Shown piece by piece: positions 45,420 to 48,145 of a DNA stretch of 48,145 nt. The position numbers and the translations under genes were made by a program. The DNA is from Nitrosospira sp. 56-18 (GTDB lineage: Bacteria > Pseudomonadota > Gammaproteobacteria > Burkholderiales > Nitrosomonadaceae): contig MKVR01000024.1 in assembly GCA_001899235.1 (NCBI GenBank), forward strand, positions 35,046 to 83,190, read 5' to 3'. The notes under the pieces are model-generated. The model ran no database searches. It was not told the origin of the DNA and worked only from the letters and a program-made list of their open reading frames with translations. The stretch's first letter is position 1, and each line of letters starts with the position of its first letter.

Positions 45420-48145
45420 TTAAACCGACTGTACCAGATAATCGATCAGATACAAAATGCCCGTTCCACCCGCTGGTACGGCGAGCGCCCCTAATATGGG
45501 GTATTGGTAGAATGGCTGGAAGGCACCTTCATGATTATTCCTGATCGTCTGTATTACCTCTTCGATCTGCCGTTTCCGCTCGTCTCTGCTCGGCCAGCTG
45601 AACCGGTGGGGAGAAGTAGCGTCGAGTCTCCCCTCAAGCTGCTCAATGGCTCCTCTCCTTGCTTTTTCCGCCGTTACACGTAGCGCTATGACGACCCCCA
45701 CTGCATAGGCGGCAATAAACCCATAAATGACGGCAAGCCAGATTGGCCAATCGAAGTTGTCAATATAGGAATGCCGGGCGGCAACCAACAGGAAGAGAAT
45801 AATAAAGGGAAAAAAGAGCAGCTTACTGACGACTGCGGTCAACTTGGCGATCAGGTCGATGCAGCACAACTCGTTTAGATATTTCGTGTCAACGGCCGGA
45901 TAGCGGAATTCATTTTTTATCTTCGCATTCTCGGGCCACGGAAATTTTTTTTCGCATAGAATGTTGATGAAGCGCCGGCATAGCCTGGTAGTATCGATCA
46001 CATACAGCAGCAACAGGAGCATGAATAACCAGCTCAACAATGCTGTTCCCCAGTATATCTGGAAACAGACATCTCCCCGACAAGGCGCCAGTGGAAAACC
46101 AATTTTTAGATACAGCACCACCACGAAGAGGGAAAAAAAGAAAAGCTGGGGAAGGATTCTAAACAAGCTATATCCTAATCCTCTGCGCTCCCTGTATTCC
46201 TTCCAGAGCTCCGTAATATCGGTTTCGTCTCTGGCTTGACGCTGTGTTTTGGAAGGACGCGATGGAGCAGGTTTCTTGTCTGCATGGGTTTCATCCTCTG
46301 TTTCATGCCATCGGGGTATGGAAAAGCAGCGATTCCAGAAATACTTACAGTATGCAGGAATTGTCCTGCTATCAGCCTGATTTGCTCGAGTAGTTGTTTC
46401 AGCACGTGATGGCAGACCAAACTTATCGCTTAATTTTTTGTCATGCTCGTTCAGCAGATGGCGCGAATGGAGGTAAAAACAGATGCAAAGGCCAATAGCC
46501 AGCACCTGAATTGCTATCGCCGGCCATACGCTGACTCCCTGGGTCAGTACAAGCGGTTCACCTTTTGCCCCATCCGATCTTCTTGCCCACAGTTCGAGGC
46601 CAACCAACATCACAAGAATGGCTAATACAACGTAGACATCGCTGGTGAAAGGGTTTTTAAGAGGGTTTTTTAGAGGATTTTCGAGGCGATTTTGCATGAT
46701 GAATTTCTTGACACCGTCACTTATGAATATAAGGCAGAAGACAAGCGAGATAAGTGCGATAAATGCCCAGATAATGGTTTCCACCCCGACCGGAGGCCTC
46801 ACTCCTTCTTCATTCACGTCCGGACGCACTGTATGAATACTCTTGAACTCCTTTGAAGATGGCAAGTCCGGGCTAATATCGACAGCTGTATCTCTCCCGA
46901 TCTCGTACAATTTTGGCTTTGTCTTGGCGGAAAAACAGCCGTCACTCGGAGTAGAGCAATCCGGCCAACTACCCGCAAGTTCCAGATGCGTCGCCTTTTC
47001 AACAGGCGTCTCAATGCGTTTCAGATGCCCCAACGCCTGGAAAACCGAGTAAAAAAGAGCCGTCTGGGAATTATCGCGAAATGGGGGAATAGTGCTTTGG
47101 AGATTGGGGTGGAGTTGTAAACCAAAATTCGATGCAACGATCAGATTGCGTGTCCACTCGCGTTTTTGAGGGTGCAGCAACCTGGCATCCAGATCAATGG
47201 TAAAAAAGATGGCTTGCGGGAATTCTTTCTTCAGGGCTTGCAGTATCAGCAGCTTGTCGTATACATCATTGCCAAGCACGCCGATAGCCTTGAAGCCTCT
47301 TTTCTTCTCCAATAGTTTATTGTAGAAGGATTTGGGGTTGTGGTCGCAATCCTCGGCGTCGTTGTTGAAGCCATCCTCCATCATCTTGAGATCCACCACC
47401 ATTCTCTGCAGATAATCCAGTTGATCCCGGCCTTCGGCCGCTTTTTCCATGGCTTGCCGGACAGTGGGATCTTTGCTACCGGCGCTTTTTTTGTCTTTTG
47501 TTTTAATCGCCTCATCACTGTCTTTTTTTGGAGGAAGCTCGCCGTCGAGTCCCGCGAGATACGAATACCGCACGATCCGTTTAGGCCATTCGTCCCGCCG
47601 CAGCTTATTTATGTCGGCATCCAACCCGTCTGTAATCGGCTTTTCACTATTCCTCTTCATATTTTTCGCCACGGCAGCAAAAATTCGTGGCAGTGTGCGC
47701 CCGTAGATCGTATCCCACTCTGAAATCAAGGCGATCGTGGGCTTGCACGATTTATCGTCCTCCTCCTCGGAGAGGATATTAACTCCACGCTGCTTCAGTT
47801 CATTGATAAGCTGTTCCGCAAGGAAAGCATCCGCGCTAATCGTTCTGATAAACCCTATGCCTTCCCTTTTAAAAAGGTCTTCCACGGTATTTTCTTTCCG
47901 GCTTGGGATGTAATCAGGCATGCAATCCCGTATGAAATTGTCATTAACTGTCGGCCAGTATGAATAAAACGTAGCACCCTTCAGATCGGCGAGGTTTTGG
48001 CCACCTTTATATAAAGATCCATCCCTGTCATTGCCATCGTTGCATTCTTTTTCGTGACCTGGCAACTCCTTGACCATAGCGCTGAGCGTTCCCGAATATC
48101 GGGGTCCCAGGATAGCGTAAGATGTTTTGCTCTCAGACTTAGAAT
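45420..48145 (-). CDS. Large unrecognised membrane protein with receptor-like N-terminal region (5' partial)
   Basis: The frame is open from the right edge of the window to a stop at 45420 (more than 900 codons). The codons upstream of the Met at 48077 read as normal protein (SYAILGPRYSGTLSAM), so the start lies outside. The first 430 residues (numbered from the 48077 Met) show alternating beta/alpha segments, such as PTIALISEWDTIYGRTLP and GFKAIGVLGNDVYDKLLILQALKKEFPQAIFFTIDLDARLLH. These recall a type-I periplasmic-binding or Rossmann-like fold. About eight hydrophobic helices follow (near 430-452, 479-497, 515-536, 640-664, 674-696, 744-768, 776-800, 857-882) with a long charged loop between the third and fourth. 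There is no known enzyme motif. The DNA is visibly more AT-rich than the rest of the window. I do not recognise a family. Confidence 0.7.
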   Translation of the reverse strand, partial: SKSESKTSYAILGPRYSGTLSAMVKELPGHEKECNDGNDRDGSLYKGGQNLADLKGATFYSYWPTVNDNFIRDCMPDYIPSRKENTVEDLFKREGIGFIRTISADAFLAEQLINELKQRGVNILSEEEDDKSCKPTIALISEWDTIYGRTLPRIFAAVAKNMKRNSEKPITDGLDADINKLRRDEWPKRIVRYSYLAGLDGELPPKKDSDEAIKTKDKKSAGSKDPTVRQAMEKAAEGRDQLDYLQRMVVDLKMMEDGFNNDAEDCDHNPKSFYNKLLEKKRGFKAIGVLGNDVYDKLLILQALKKEFPQAIFFTIDLDARLLHPQKREWTRNLIVASNFGLQLHPNLQSTIPPFRDNSQTALFYSVFQALGHLKRIETPVEKATHLELAGSWPDCSTPSDGCFSAKTKPKLYEIGRDTAVDISPDLPSSKEFKSIHTVRPDVNEEGVRPPVGVETIIWAFIALISLVFCLIFISDGVKKFIMQNRLENPLKNPLKNPFTSDVYVVLAILVMLVGLELWARRSDGAKGEPLVLTQGVSVWPAIAIQVLAIGLCICFYLHSRHLLNEHDKKLSDKFGLPSRAETTTRANQADSRTIPAYCKYFWNRCFSIPRWHETEDETHADKKPAPSRPSKTQRQARDETDITELWKEYRERRGLGYSLFRILPQLFFFSLFVVVLYLKIGFPLAPCRGDVCFQIYWGTALLSWLFMLLLLLYVIDTTRLCRRFINILCEKKFPWPENAKIKNEFRYPAVDTKYLNELCCIDLIAKLTAVVSKLLFFPFIILFLLVAARHSYIDNFDWPIWLAVIYGFIAAYAVGVVIALRVTAEKARRGAIEQLEGRLDATSPHRFSWPSRDERKRQIEEVIQTIRNNHEGAFQPFYQYPILGALAVPAGGTGILYLIDYLVQSV

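Noticed and set aside
45198-45494. 98-codon frame on the plus strand beside the large unknown gene
   Set aside because: It has no ribosome site and no recognised family, and it overlaps 75 bp of a better-supported gene. Its composition is not absurd, so it could be revisited if conserved.
46640-46690. Short tandem repeat encoding NPLKNPLKNP in the large unknown gene
   Set aside because: There are only two to three imperfect 12-bp units in a loop between membrane helices; this is probably simple slippage within coding sequence.

Overview
The window looks like chromosomal DNA of a Gram-negative betaproteobacterium, most plausibly an ammonia oxidiser of the Nitrosomonadaceae (Nitrosospira-like). 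This rests on the moderately high G+C, the gene order and protein style (accA next to tilS, a radA / truncated haemoglobin / rhlE cluster, a complete kdpFABCDE locus) and a Gram-negative envelope gene set. The genus is inference and cannot be proven from this sequence alone. No insertion sequence, prophage, CRISPR array or rRNA gene was seen. One tRNA gene (Pro, anticodon CGG) is present.

Layout. 1-2.3 kb: the 3' part of a NarL/FixJ-type two-component system and a small coiled-coil lipoprotein, closed by a 34-bp perfect palindrome. 2.5-16.7 kb: an envelope block on the minus strand, with a YchJ-like protein, tamB, tamA (separated from tamB by a TehA/SLAC1-type transporter on the opposite strand), two tandem mlaA lipoprotein genes, and a tight four-gene pqi operon in which pqiA is split into two genes. 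Three envelope systems connected with phospholipid or outer-membrane biogenesis (TamAB, MlaA, PqiABC) therefore lie within about 14 kb. 17-29 kb: mostly housekeeping genes (an FtsH protease, the RhlE RNA helicase, a group II truncated haemoglobin, radA, tilS, accA), plus a prolyl-4-hydroxylase-like oxygenase followed at once by a small protein with a proline-rich segment, and an MFS exporter with an extra C-terminal ABM-like domain next to a pirin.

29.2-39 kb: the high-affinity K+ uptake locus. A 30-aa membrane peptide, kdpF, kdpA, kdpB, kdpC, kdpD and kdpE are in order and partly overlapping. A close match to the Escherichia coli KdpE operator lies about 80 bp upstream of the first small gene. 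A beta-barrel outer-membrane protein follows. KdpD/KdpE should sense K+ limitation and switch on the P-type ATPase.

39-48.1 kb: an ABC-F ATPase (YbiT type), an unusual subtilisin-family protein with three repeated ASH-like domains and a Cys/His/acidic tail, ampD, a small zinc-ribbon membrane protein, tRNA-Pro, and the 3' part of a large unrecognised gene. That gene encodes a receptor-like N-terminal region followed by about eight membrane segments, in visibly more AT-rich DNA. It is open through the right edge of the window and is the best candidate here for undescribed biology, together with the subtilisin-like protein and the oxygenase/proline-rich pair.
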